From NCBI GenBank assembly GCA_016717005.1, contig JADJUF010000022.1, forward strand, positions 1 to 64,000: a DNA stretch of 64,000 nucleotides. The letters run 5' to 3'. Within the stretch, counting starts at the first letter, position 1. Each line of letters begins with the position of its first letter. Position numbers and translations under genes: made by a program. This document shows, in pieces, positions 11,365 through 20,900 of this stretch. The DNA comes from Myxococcales bacterium. GTDB taxonomy: Bacteria; Myxococcota_A; Polyangia; Haliangiales; Haliangiaceae. The notes below the pieces were generated by a model. That model was given only the letters and a program-made list of their open reading frames with translations, ran no database searches and had not been told where the DNA came from.

Positions 11365-11954
11365 GCGCGCTGGCCATCAGCGCCCGCGCTGTCCCTCGCC
11401 GCCAGGCCCAGCGAAATCGAGGTGGCGCTGGTTGCGGGATCGCGGTCTCGACCCGTACCGAGCCGCGGTTCACGCGCGACCTCGACTTCGCCGTCGCCGT
11501 CGCTGACGATGCCGCCGCCGAAGCCTACGTCTGGCGGCTGCGTCAGGCTGGCTATCAGGTCGGCGCGGCGATCGAGCAAGTCGCCCAGGGCCGACTCTCG
11601 ACTGCGCGCCTACGGTTCGAGGGGCGCGGGCCGATGGTCGACCTGCTGTTCGCCGCCTCCGGCATCGAGGCCGAGATCGTCGCGGCCGCCGAGCCGGTCG
11701 AGGTCAGCGAAGGCGTCGTCGCGCCGGTCGCCCGGGTCGGTCACCTGATCGCCATGAAGCTCATCTCGCTCGACGACGCCCACCGACCCCGCGACCGGGA
11801 CGACCTCACCAAGCTGGCCGCCGTCGCCTCACCCGACGAATGGGACCGCGCCGCCGCAGCCGTCGACCTCATCGAGGCGCGCAGCTTCGCGCGCGGCCGT
11901 GACCTCCGCGCCGCGCTGGCCACCTGGCACGGCAGCGCCGGCGTCGCTGGGTAA
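11361..11954 (+). pseudogene. AbiEii-like nucleotidyltransferase, probable N-terminal frameshift
   Basis: The body reads well as a minimal nucleotidyltransferase: STRTEPRFTRDLDFAVAV carries the D-x-D catalytic pair, followed by a VDLLF strand and a helical C-terminus with GHLIAMKLISLDDAHRPRDRDDL typical of the family. The glycine loop before it is split. EVALVAG lies in one frame and GIAVSTRT in the next, so one base is out of register near 11,436-11,441. The ATG at 11361 overlaps the upstream stop. AbiEii-family proteins transfer nucleotides to target molecules such as tRNA in type IV-like toxin-antitoxin or abortive infection systems. Whether this copy works is doubtful. Confidence 0.65.
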
Positions 11955-12196
11955 GCCCGCCAGCCGCCGCTGGCGGCTACCTCGGCGACGCGGCACGCGC
12001 AACTGCGACGCGGCCTGGCCGCTCGCTCTGCGATCCGATGCGTTGCGACACGGTTCTTGCGGGCCTCGCCCTTTGGGCCCCGTCCGGGTTCGTCCGGATC
12101 TCGGACATCTGGCCGAGCGTCGGACGCGGCCGGACGGTGGCGCGCTGGCGCGGCGCGGGGTTGGCGCTGGCAAGCGGCTTGCTCTGGTCGGGCGCG

Positions 12197-13087
12197 ATGT
12201 CGCTGCCGCGTCCGGTCCAGCCTGGCCGGTTCCTGCTGATCAACCGCCGCTGCGTCCAGCGGCAGTTCCTGCTGCGCCCCGACCCCGAGACCAACCAGAC
12301 CTATCTCTACTGCCTCGCCGTCGCGGTCCAGCGCTTCGGCATCGACATGATCTTGCCGTCGGCCATGTCAAACCACCACCACGACGTCGCCTACGACCGC
12401 CGCGGCTGCGAGGTCGAGTTCCGCGCGTACTTCCACATGTTGCTGGCGCGCGCGATGAACGCGCTGCGCGGCCGCTGGGAGAACTTCTGGTCGGCCGAGG
12501 CGCCCTGCACCGTCGAGCTCGTCGACCCCGCCGACGTCATGGACAAGCTGGTGTACGCCGCGACCAACCCCGTCAAGGACGGCCTCGTCGAGCGCGTCCA
12601 CCACTGGCCCGGCGTCAACGGCCTCGGCGCCTTGCTCAACCAGCGCACGATCACCGTCCACCGGCCACGCCACTTCTTCCGCCCCGACGGCGACCTCCCC
12701 GAGGTCGTCACCCTCACCCTCACGATCCCGCCCGAGCTCGGCGACCCCGACCAGGTCCGCCGCGAGCTCCGCGAGCGCGTCGCCGCCGTCGAGGCCGACG
12801 CCGCCGCCCAGCGCCGCCGCACCGGCGCGCGCGTCCTCGGCCGCCGCGCCATCCTCCGCCAGTCCTGGCGCGACGCCCCCTCCACCCCAGCGCCCCGCCG
12901 CCGCCTGCGCCCGCTGATCGCCGCGCGCAACACCGCGCACCGCATCGCCGCCCTCGTGCGCCTCCGCGCCTTCCGCGAGGCCTACCGCGACGCCCGCCTC
13001 CGCTGGCGCGCCGGCCGCCCCGCCGTCTTCCCCGCCGGCACCTACTGGCTCGCCCGCTTCGCGTCGGTCACCGTCGCCGCCGCCTGA
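12197..13087 (+). CDS. IS200/RAYT-type HUH transposase
   Basis: This 296-residue protein begins MSLPRPVQPGRFLLINRRC at the ATG at 12197; the frame stays open upstream, but that part does not look conserved. It has the Y1 transposase signature: MSNHHHDVAYD supplies the HUH metal site, and YAATNPVKDGLVERVHHWPG matches the region holding the catalytic tyrosine in REP-associated tyrosine transposases. The C-terminal third is Arg-rich and probably binds nucleic acid. Family members nick single-stranded DNA at palindromic ends and are usually single-copy domesticated genes tied to genomic palindromes. The repeat families described elsewhere in this window are candidate substrates. No terminal repeats typical of an active insertion sequence were found flanking it. 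Confidence 0.8.
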   Translation: MSLPRPVQPGRFLLINRRCVQRQFLLRPDPETNQTYLYCLAVAVQRFGIDMILPSAMSNHHHDVAYDRRGCEVEFRAYFHMLLARAMNALRGRWENFWSAEAPCTVELVDPADVMDKLVYAATNPVKDGLVERVHHWPGVNGLGALLNQRTITVHRPRHFFRPDGDLPEVVTLTLTIPPELGDPDQVRRELRERVAAVEADAAAQRRRTGARVLGRRAILRQSWRDAPSTPAPRRRLRPLIAARNTAHRIAALVRLRAFREAYRDARLRWRAGRPAVFPAGTYWLARFASVTVAAA

Positions 13088-13548
13088 CTCCGGCCCCCAG
13101 CCGTCCCCCAGCGCGTCCGCCCCGCACGCGCCGTCGCGGCGTGGCCACCGCCGCGAATCTCGGCCTCGTCGGGCGCCGTCGGCCGCGCCGCGCGCGTCCG
13201 CACGCGTGCGCACGCGCGGCCCCGCGCCGCACGCCCTCCAGAACTACCCCCGGTCGGCTGCCGGCGGGCTGCCGGCTCGGTCGGCTGCCGGCTCTCCGCC
13301 GAACCGAAAAAAAACCCGGGGGGCGCGCTCGCCGGCTCGGAGTAGGGCGGGTCCCCGCGCACGTAGTTGAGCACGCTGACCTCTGCGCCGAGTCCGATGG
13401 ACAACGAGTCGCCGTTGTCCGCGCGCTCGACGGTGACCAGCGTCGGCGCGCTCGCGCGGAACCGCTCGTGAAGGTGGTCGAGCAAGCGCTCGATCTCCTC
13501 GGGGGCGTCCAGCTGAGCGTGATCGTTGTCCCGGGAGATCGTGTGCAC
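13042..13548 (-). pseudogene. Truncated Imm1-like immunity protein
   Basis: From the GTG at 13548 the first 75 or so residues (MHTISRDNDHAQLDAPEEIE..., LSIGLGAEVSVLNYVRGDPP) resemble the start of Imm1-family immunity proteins. The frame then runs through a run of eight A/T bases (13307-13314) into Arg/Ala/Pro-rich translation that looks like non-coding GC-rich sequence and overlaps the 3' end of the transposase convergently. The second half of the fold is missing, either by deletion or by a slip at the homopolymer. No partner toxin lies beside it, so it is an orphan or remnant immunity gene. Confidence 0.5.
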
Positions 13549-13704
13549 GGGTCGGTCCTGTGAGTACGGTGCGCGTGGCCGAGCTCGCCGTGGCAGCGAC
13601 AGCGGTTCAAGCGATCGATGCGGCCGGCAAGCCCTCGGCCTGGACCCATTCTACGTCGACTCGGTCGGGGCGGAAGGCGAGCGCCAGGCCAGGCGTCGTC
13701 ATGA

Positions 13705-13781
13705 CCTCGACCGCACCTCGACCGCACCTCGACCGCACCTCGACCGCACCTCGACCGCACCTCGACCGCACCTCGACCGCG
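13705..13781. repeat. Seven tandem copies of an 11-bp unit
   Basis: CCTCGACCGCA repeats seven times with an exact 11-bp period in the 347-bp gap before the FHA/sigma-54 activator. The period is close to one helical turn, so a bound protein would face the same side at each copy. I see no gene in this gap. Confidence 0.9.
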
Positions 13782-13881
13782 CGACCTGGTCCGCGCGACC
13801 TGGACGCGGCCCCCCGCCAGCCACGGCCGACCGCGTCCCGCGCCGCCCTGGTGGCCCCGCGTTCGCCACCCACCGCCGTGA

Positions 13882-13887
13882 TACGCT
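13882..13887 (+). promoter_or_regulatory. -10-like TACGCT before the FHA activator start
   Basis: TACGCT lies 8 nt before the ATG at 13896. No Shine-Dalgarno is present, so the transcript would be leaderless or nearly so. It also helps choose this start over the longer open frame beginning at 13560. Confidence 0.4.
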
Positions 13888-13895
13888 CCCGATCG

Positions 13896-15392
<1,497 letters not shown>

Positions 15393-15404
15393 GCGCGCGG
15401 GGCG

Positions 15405-16637
15405 TCACGCCTCGCGGCGGCGGATCTGGACCAGGCGCTGCGGCGGCGGCGTCGGCGCGGTCGGCGCGTCGAGCGGCTCGACGACGAGCTCGAAGCGGCC
15501 GTTGTCGAACGGCGCGCCGGGCGCGTCCGCGACCGGCACCAGGCGCTCGCGCAGCCCCTGGCCGGCGAGCTGCTGCGCGCGGTAGGCGCAGTACGGGTTG
15601 TTGCCGGGGCGGCCCAGGAGCGCGTGCGCGGTGAACGTGCAGCCGCTCATGCACACGTCGCCGAACGCGCAGGTGGCGCAGAAGCCCCAGCGATCGGCGT
15701 CCGTGCGCGCGCGCGCGAACGCCAGCGCCGGCGTCTGCCACAGCTCGACCAGCGGCGTCGCGCGGACGTTGCCGCCGACGTAGCTGTCGGTCTGCAGCGA
15801 CGGGCACCCCTTGATCGCGCCGTCGGACTCGATGCCCATCGCGTAGCGGCCGGCGACGCAGCCCTGGAAGTGGTGCAGCTCATCGGGGCGGGTCGAGCGC
15901 AGGAGGCCCTCCTCGGGACCGAAGTAGCCCAGGTTGTTGGCCGAGAAGATCGTGACGCCGTCGCCCCAGGCCCGCTCCTTGAGCGCCGCGAGCCGCGCGA
16001 ACAGCTCGACCAGCTCGTACGGCTGCAGGATCAGGTCGGGGCGATCGGCGCCGCGCCCGAGCGGCACGGTCAGCTGCAGCTGCCAGCCGCGGACGCCGGC
16101 GTCGCGCAGGATCGGGTACAGCGCCTCGAGCTCGCCGAGGTTGACGCGGTTGATGTTGGTGTTGGCCGCGACGTCGAGGCCGGCCGCGCGCAGCGCCGCG
16201 AGGGCCGCGAGCGCGCGCGCGAAGCTGCCGCGGTTGGCGCGCACCAGATCGTGCGACGGCGCCAACCCGTCGACGCTGACCGACACGAGCGCGAGGCCGG
16301 CGGCCTTCATCTCGGCGGCCAGCGCCGGCGTCACGCCGGCGCCGCCGGTGGTCATCGACGCGCGGACGCCGGCGGCCGTGAGCGCGCGCGCGACGTCGAG
16401 GTACGCGGGGTGGAGGTAGGCCTCGCCGCCGATCAGCACGACCTCGCGCGTGCCCATCGCCGCGAGCTGGCGCACGACGTCGAGGGCCTCGGCGCGATCG
16501 AGCTCGCGCGGCCGCGCGGTGCCGGCGCGAGAGCCGCAGTGGGTGCACGGCTGATCGCACGCGAGCGTCAGCTCCCACACCACGTAGCGCGGGTGGTGCG
16601 CGTCGGTGAGGACGTCGAGGCGCCGCGCGGCCGGCAC
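15405..16637 (-). CDS. Radical SAM/SPASM peptide or protein maturase
   Basis: This is a 410-residue enzyme from a GTG at 16637. The frame is open further upstream, but that part overlaps the preceding gene and is Arg-rich noise. Near residue 30 LACDQPCTHCGS gives the CxxxCxxC cluster that binds the SAM-cleaving 4Fe-4S centre, followed by IGGEAYLHP. The C-terminal third is a SPASM domain with cysteines in GCVAGRYAMGIESDG, KGCPSL, FCATCAFGDVCMSGC and NNPYC, for auxiliary clusters. SPASM enzymes usually modify ribosomal peptides or proteins. The start lies 2 nt beyond the stop of the zinc-ribbon/CAYG gene, so the two are translationally coupled and that protein is the obvious candidate substrate. 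It converges with the FHA activator, 12 bp apart. Confidence 0.88.
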   Translation of the reverse strand: MPAARRLDVLTDAHHPRYVVWELTLACDQPCTHCGSRAGTARPRELDRAEALDVVRQLAAMGTREVVLIGGEAYLHPAYLDVARALTAAGVRASMTTGGAGVTPALAAEMKAAGLALVSVSVDGLAPSHDLVRANRGSFARALAALAALRAAGLDVAANTNINRVNLGELEALYPILRDAGVRGWQLQLTVPLGRGADRPDLILQPYELVELFARLAALKERAWGDGVTIFSANNLGYFGPEEGLLRSTRPDELHHFQGCVAGRYAMGIESDGAIKGCPSLQTDSYVGGNVRATPLVELWQTPALAFARARTDADRWGFCATCAFGDVCMSGCTFTAHALLGRPGNNPYCAYRAQQLAGQGLRERLVPVADAPGAPFDNGRFELVVEPLDAPTAPTPPPQRLVQIRRREA

Positions 16638-16639
16638 GC

Positions 16640-16912
16640 CTAGCGCACGGCGGCGTCGGGGGCGCCACCATCGGGGCCGCCGCCGTCGGGGACGCCGCCG
16701 TCGAGCGCCGCCGGCGCGTCGACCGGCGGATCGGGCGCGAAGTCGCCGTAGGCGCAGGCGGGCACGCACGCCGCGGCGATCAGCGTGGCGCCCAGCGCGA
16801 TCGCGCCGACGAGCACACGGCGTCCGGACCGGGCGCTGGCGCGACAGTGCGGGCACTCGGCGGAGGTGGTCGGCACGAAGCCGCGGCAGCGTTCGCAGAC
16901 GTGGAGGCTCAT
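16640..16912 (-). CDS. Zinc-ribbon, single-membrane-segment CAYG-motif protein, candidate radical SAM substrate
   Basis: This is a 90-residue protein. An N-terminal zinc ribbon (CERC...CPHC) is followed by one hydrophobic segment (RVLVGAIALGATLIAAACVPAC), then AYGDFAPDPP and an Asp/Gly/Pro tail (DGGVPDGGGPDGGAPDAA). The layout matches the unlinked protein at 35,080-35,520, which has CVHC...CPHC, a membrane segment and ACYGGPP. A Cys-x-Tyr-Gly or Cys-Tyr-Gly motif just after a hydrophobic segment recalls the C-x-YG-x-P lipoproteins that accompany radical SAM enzymes in Bacteroidetes. The radical SAM gene follows after 2 nt. A TACGCT at 16928-16933 lies 15 nt before the ATG. Function and modification are hypotheses. 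Confidence 0.7.
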   Translation of the reverse strand: MSLHVCERCRGFVPTTSAECPHCRASARSGRRVLVGAIALGATLIAAACVPACAYGDFAPDPPVDAPAALDGGVPDGGGPDGGAPDAAVR

Positions 16913-16984
16913 GGGACGCTGGCGACCAGCGTAGACGATTTCAACACCGCGCGGCACCGACCGCAAGCGCGATCGGGCGTCGAG

Positions 16985-17800
16985 CTAGCCGAGCACCGGC
17001 CGGCGCCGCGCCGCCGCGAGCGCGGTGACCTCGCGCTGCACCAGCTCGGTCAGGTGGGCCAGCGCCGCGGCGACCTGCGCGGGGTCGTCGGGATCGTCGT
17101 AGCCCAGCTCCCACAGCCGCACCGGCGCCAGCACGCGCATCGAGATCTTCGACGGCAGCGGCAGCGCGAGGTACAGCGGCCCCAGCGACAGGCCGAACGG
17201 GGCGCTGAGCACGAGCGGGAAGACCTTGAGCCCGGTCAGTTTGTCGAGGCGCAGCGCCCGGGCCAGGCGCTCGCCGCGCGACAGCACGAACAGCGTCTCG
17301 TGGGTGCCGACGTGGGCGAACGGCACCAGCGGGACGCGGGCGGTGAGCGCCATGCGGATGAAGCCGGCGTGGCCGTGGAAGTCGACCTGGTGGCGCTCGC
17401 GGAACGGCTTGTGCGAGTCGCGGTCGCCGCCGGGGAAGACCACGAACTGGCCGCCGCGCGCGAGGATCCGCAGCGCGACGTCGCGATCGGCGAGGACCGC
17501 GCCGACCCGCGGCAGCCACGGCCCGACGCCGGGCAGGCCGTAGAACGCGCGGTGGGCGAGGAAGTACAGCGGGTGGGCGAAGCCGAAGCGGCGCATGAGC
17601 GCGACCGCCAGCATCGCGCCCTCCATCGTGTACGTGCTGCCGCAGTGGTTGCCGAACAGGATCGCCGGCCCCGCCGGCACGCGCTCGATGCCCACGAGGT
17701 CGCACCGGAAGTAGCGGTCGTACAGAAACTCGAGCGCCGGGAACAGCCGGCGGAGCTGCTCGGGATCACGCTGATCGAGGTCGGTCGGATCGACGGTCAC
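16985..17800 (-). CDS. Lysophospholipid acyltransferase (PlsC/LPLAT-like)
   Basis: This is a 271-residue protein from a GTG at 17800, with TACGAT 14 nt upstream. It carries acyltransferase blocks: FGNHCGSTYTMEG in place of the usual NHxxxxD, and VVFPGGDRDSHKPF corresponding to the FPEG-type substrate block. A later ARVPLVPFAHVGTHE matches the fourth block (V-P-V-P). These enzymes acylate glycerolipids or related alcohols at the inner membrane. The variant first motif, with no clear Asp after the His, makes the exact acceptor uncertain; DGAT-like or MGAT-like members are alternatives. It stands alone between the zinc-ribbon gene and the alpha-2-macroglobulin gene. Confidence 0.8.
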   Translation of the reverse strand: MTVDPTDLDQRDPEQLRRLFPALEFLYDRYFRCDLVGIERVPAGPAILFGNHCGSTYTMEGAMLAVALMRRFGFAHPLYFLAHRAFYGLPGVGPWLPRVGAVLADRDVALRILARGGQFVVFPGGDRDSHKPFRERHQVDFHGHAGFIRMALTARVPLVPFAHVGTHETLFVLSRGERLARALRLDKLTGLKVFPLVLSAPFGLSLGPLYLALPLPSKISMRVLAPVRLWELGYDDPDDPAQVAAALAHLTELVQREVTALAAARRRPVLG

Positions 17801-17880
17801 CGCGGCACGGCTCCATCGTACGGCCGAACCTGGGCGCGGTGGGCGCCGATCCGCGTGCGCGGTTGTCGCAGCCGCGGCGG

Positions 17881-17998
17881 CTACTCGACGACGACCGTGA
17901 CGGTGGCGGTGCGGCCGAAGACCTCGGGCGGGTCCAGCTGAACCGGGCTACTCGACGACGACCGTGTCGGTGGCGGTGCGGCCGAAGACCTCGGGCTG
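17881..17998. repeat. Duplicated 3' end of the alpha-2-macroglobulin gene
   Basis: Bases 17881-17931 repeat 17948-17998 with one mismatch, at a 67-bp offset. The native copy is the last 17 codons and stop of the macroglobulin gene. The extra copy, including its own stop codon, lies just beyond the native stop. It is not translated in the native reading. Confidence 0.9.
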
Positions 17999-20900
17999 GT
18001 ACATCTGCTCGGCGCGGGTCGGCGGGACCACGAACGTGCCGGGCGTCGTGGCCCGGGCGACGTACGTGTACGCGTGGACGCCGGCGGGCAGGCGCGCGGT
18101 GAAGGCCTCGGCCCGATCGTCGCGCAGGTCCTGGTGCTCGAACCAGGTCGGCCGCCACCAGCGACCGTCGTCGTCGTCAGGATCGGGCGGCGTCGGGCCG
18201 GTGGCCGCGAGCGCGGGGTTCTGCGGCTCGAGGCCGGCCGGCAGCGGATCGACCAGCGCGACGTGATCGCGCGGCCCGTCGGCCACCAGCGCCAGGCGCA
18301 CGCGCACCCGCGCGCCGGCCTTGATCGCCCAGGTGCCGTCCGGTTTCCGGACCACGTCGCCGGGGTCGTCGACCGGCTCGTAGCGGCGGGTCACCGCGAA
18401 GCCGCGATCGACGGCGGCGAGCTGCAGGCTGGCCGGCGCGTAGGCCAGGGCGACGCGGTAGTAGAGGCGCCCGGGCCCGTCCTTGGCGATGATCAGGTCG
18501 GCCGAGCCGGCGCTGGCGCGCGCGGCGACCGCGGCGATCGGGATGGCGAGCGCGAACCGCTCGGTCGTGCGGCCCTGGAACGCGTGGTCGCCGGCGTAGC
18601 CGTCGCCGAGCCAGATCCGGGCGACGAAGGCCGGCGTGACCCGCTCGAACGCGCGGACGTACTGATCGAGCGCGCCGAGCACGACCGCGTTCTCCTGCGT
18701 CGACGCCCAGCGCCCGGCGGTGGTGTGGCCGAGCAGCCCGGCCGCGAGCTTCGGGATCAGCGGGCTGGTGCGATCCTCGGCCAGCAGCGCGTCGAGCACG
18801 ACCGCGTCGGCGCGCCGGTCGCTGGCCAGCGCCAGGTACGCGCCGTCGGCGTAGGTGGTCGTGAAGTGGGCCTCGGCCGCGGTCTCGGTGACGCGATTGT
18901 CGAGCGTGCGCCGCAGCGCCGCGCGCTCGGTGGCGGCGTCGGGCCGCTGGGCCAGCACGGCCAGCAGCCAGCCCGCGGCCTCGATCGGCAGCGCGTCGAC
19001 GCCGCCGGCGTCGGCGATCACGCCGCGCGCGCGCACGACGTCGCGGTCGCCCGCGAGCGCGCGGGTCGCCAGCGCGTAGCTGGTGATCGCGCGCCGGACG
19101 TCGGGCCCGTAGCTGGCCGGGAAGCGCCGCTCGATCGTGCGCAGGTACGCGAGCGCCTGGTCGAGGGGCGCGGCCGCGACCGTGAAGCCCGCGCGGCGGG
19201 CCCGCACCAGCGCGTTGGTGACGTGGACGGCGAGGAACGGCCACGAGGCGTCGCCGCGGCGCCAGAACCCGAAGCCGCCGTCGGCGTTCTGCAGCGCGTA
19301 CAGCCGGGCGAGATCGGTGGCGACCCGCGCCTCGAGCTGGGCCGCGGTCGGCCGCCCCGGCCCGGCGAACGTCGTCAGCACGTCGCGCAGCTCGGCGATC
19401 GCGCCGACGCGCGCGCTGATCTGCTCGGCGCACTCGAACCGGTACGCGACCAGGTACGCCAGCGCGTCGGTCAGCGCCTCGCGCTGGGTCGAGCTGGTCT
19501 CGATCTCGAGGCCGCCGTGCGCGGGGGCGACCGCGCCGGGCAGCGCCACCGGCAGCCGGACCGCGCCGTCGTCGAGCTGGCCGTACGTCGCGAACGCCTC
19601 GGTCGTCGCCGGCGTCCACACCGGCAGCGCGACCTCGGCCGCGTCGCTGCCAGCGCGCGCGGTCGCGGCGATCTGGAAGCGCGCGGTGCCGGGCCGGGCC
19701 ACGGCGACCGGGAACCGGAGCTCGACCCGATCGTGGGCCGGGACCGTGACCCGCTGGCCGCGGCCGGCGGTGAGCGTGGCGTTGGTGGCGCGGACCGCGA
19801 CGTCGACCTCGAGCGCGGCCGCGGTCTGGTTCTGGACCACGACCGGCAGCGCGAACCGATCGCCGACGTTGAGGAAGCGCGGCGCCGACGGCCGCACCAT
19901 CAGCGGCAGGCGCGCGGTGATCGCGCTCTCACCCTTGCCGAACTGTCGGTCGCCGGCGACCGCGAGCGCCACCAGCCGGTAGCGCGTGAGGTTGTCGGGC
20001 AGGGTCAGCGGCACGACCGCGCGGCCGGCGGCGTCGGTGATGACGCTGGGCGCGAACACCGCGAGCGGGTCGAGGCGGGCGCGGACCGTGATCGGCTTCG
20101 GCGGCACGCCGGCGGCGGTTCCGAGGACCGCGCCAAAGGTCCGCCCGGACGGGACGTTGCGGGTGTAGTCGTCGTCGACGTCGCCGACGACGGTGACCTC
20201 GTCGGGCAGGCTGTCGAGGCCGCGGTCATCGCCGGCGACGAACGGGTCGCCCGCGCCCATCAGCCGGACGAACTCGCGCAGGCGATGATCGGTGACGTCG
20301 GCGTCGCGGCGCCGGTAGAAGGTGTCGAGCGGATCCTCGAAGCGGGCGTCGGTCAGCGCGAGCGTGGCCTCGTCGACGGCGAGGACCGCGACCTCGGCGC
20401 CGCGCACCGGCCGCCCGGCGGCGTCGGCGACCGTCACCTCGAGGGCGGTGCCGGCGCCGGGCGCCGCGACGGCGACCCGCGGGTGGATCGTCACCGCCAG
20501 GGCCCGACGCGTCGGCGGGACCGGCAGGTCGATGGTGCCGACCGCGTAGGCGGGCCTCGGGGGCAACGCGGCGCCGGGCTGGCCGGCGGGGGCGGTGCGC
20601 GCCGCGGCGCCGATCAGGTCGACCTGCACGTGCACGCTGGGCGCGGCGCTCTCGGCGATCGGTACGCGCAACGTGCGCGACGGGCCGGTCAGGGTGAACC
20701 GCGACGACGAGACGATGCCCGCGCGTCGGACCGACAGGACGCCCTCGGCCGGGTAGAACGGCGCGCGGATCAGCAGCTCGGCGGTGTCCCCGGGCTGGTA
20801 CGCCGTGGCGTCGGGGATCAGCAGCACCTGCTCCTCGTCGAGGTCGGCGGGCGTTGCCGCGCCGCCCGCGACCCACACGATCAGCTCGGTGCGGTTGGTG

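Noticed and set aside
13560..13895. Longer start for the FHA activator at 13560
   Set aside because: The extra 112 residues are encoded by the 11-bp tandem repeats and low-complexity sequence. The ATG at 13896 has a -10-like hexamer and directly precedes the conserved part.
16640..16856. N-terminal extension of the radical SAM protein to 16856
   Set aside because: The extension overlaps the zinc-ribbon gene out of frame and is poly-Arg. The GTG at 16637 just past that gene's stop fits the conserved start of the enzyme.
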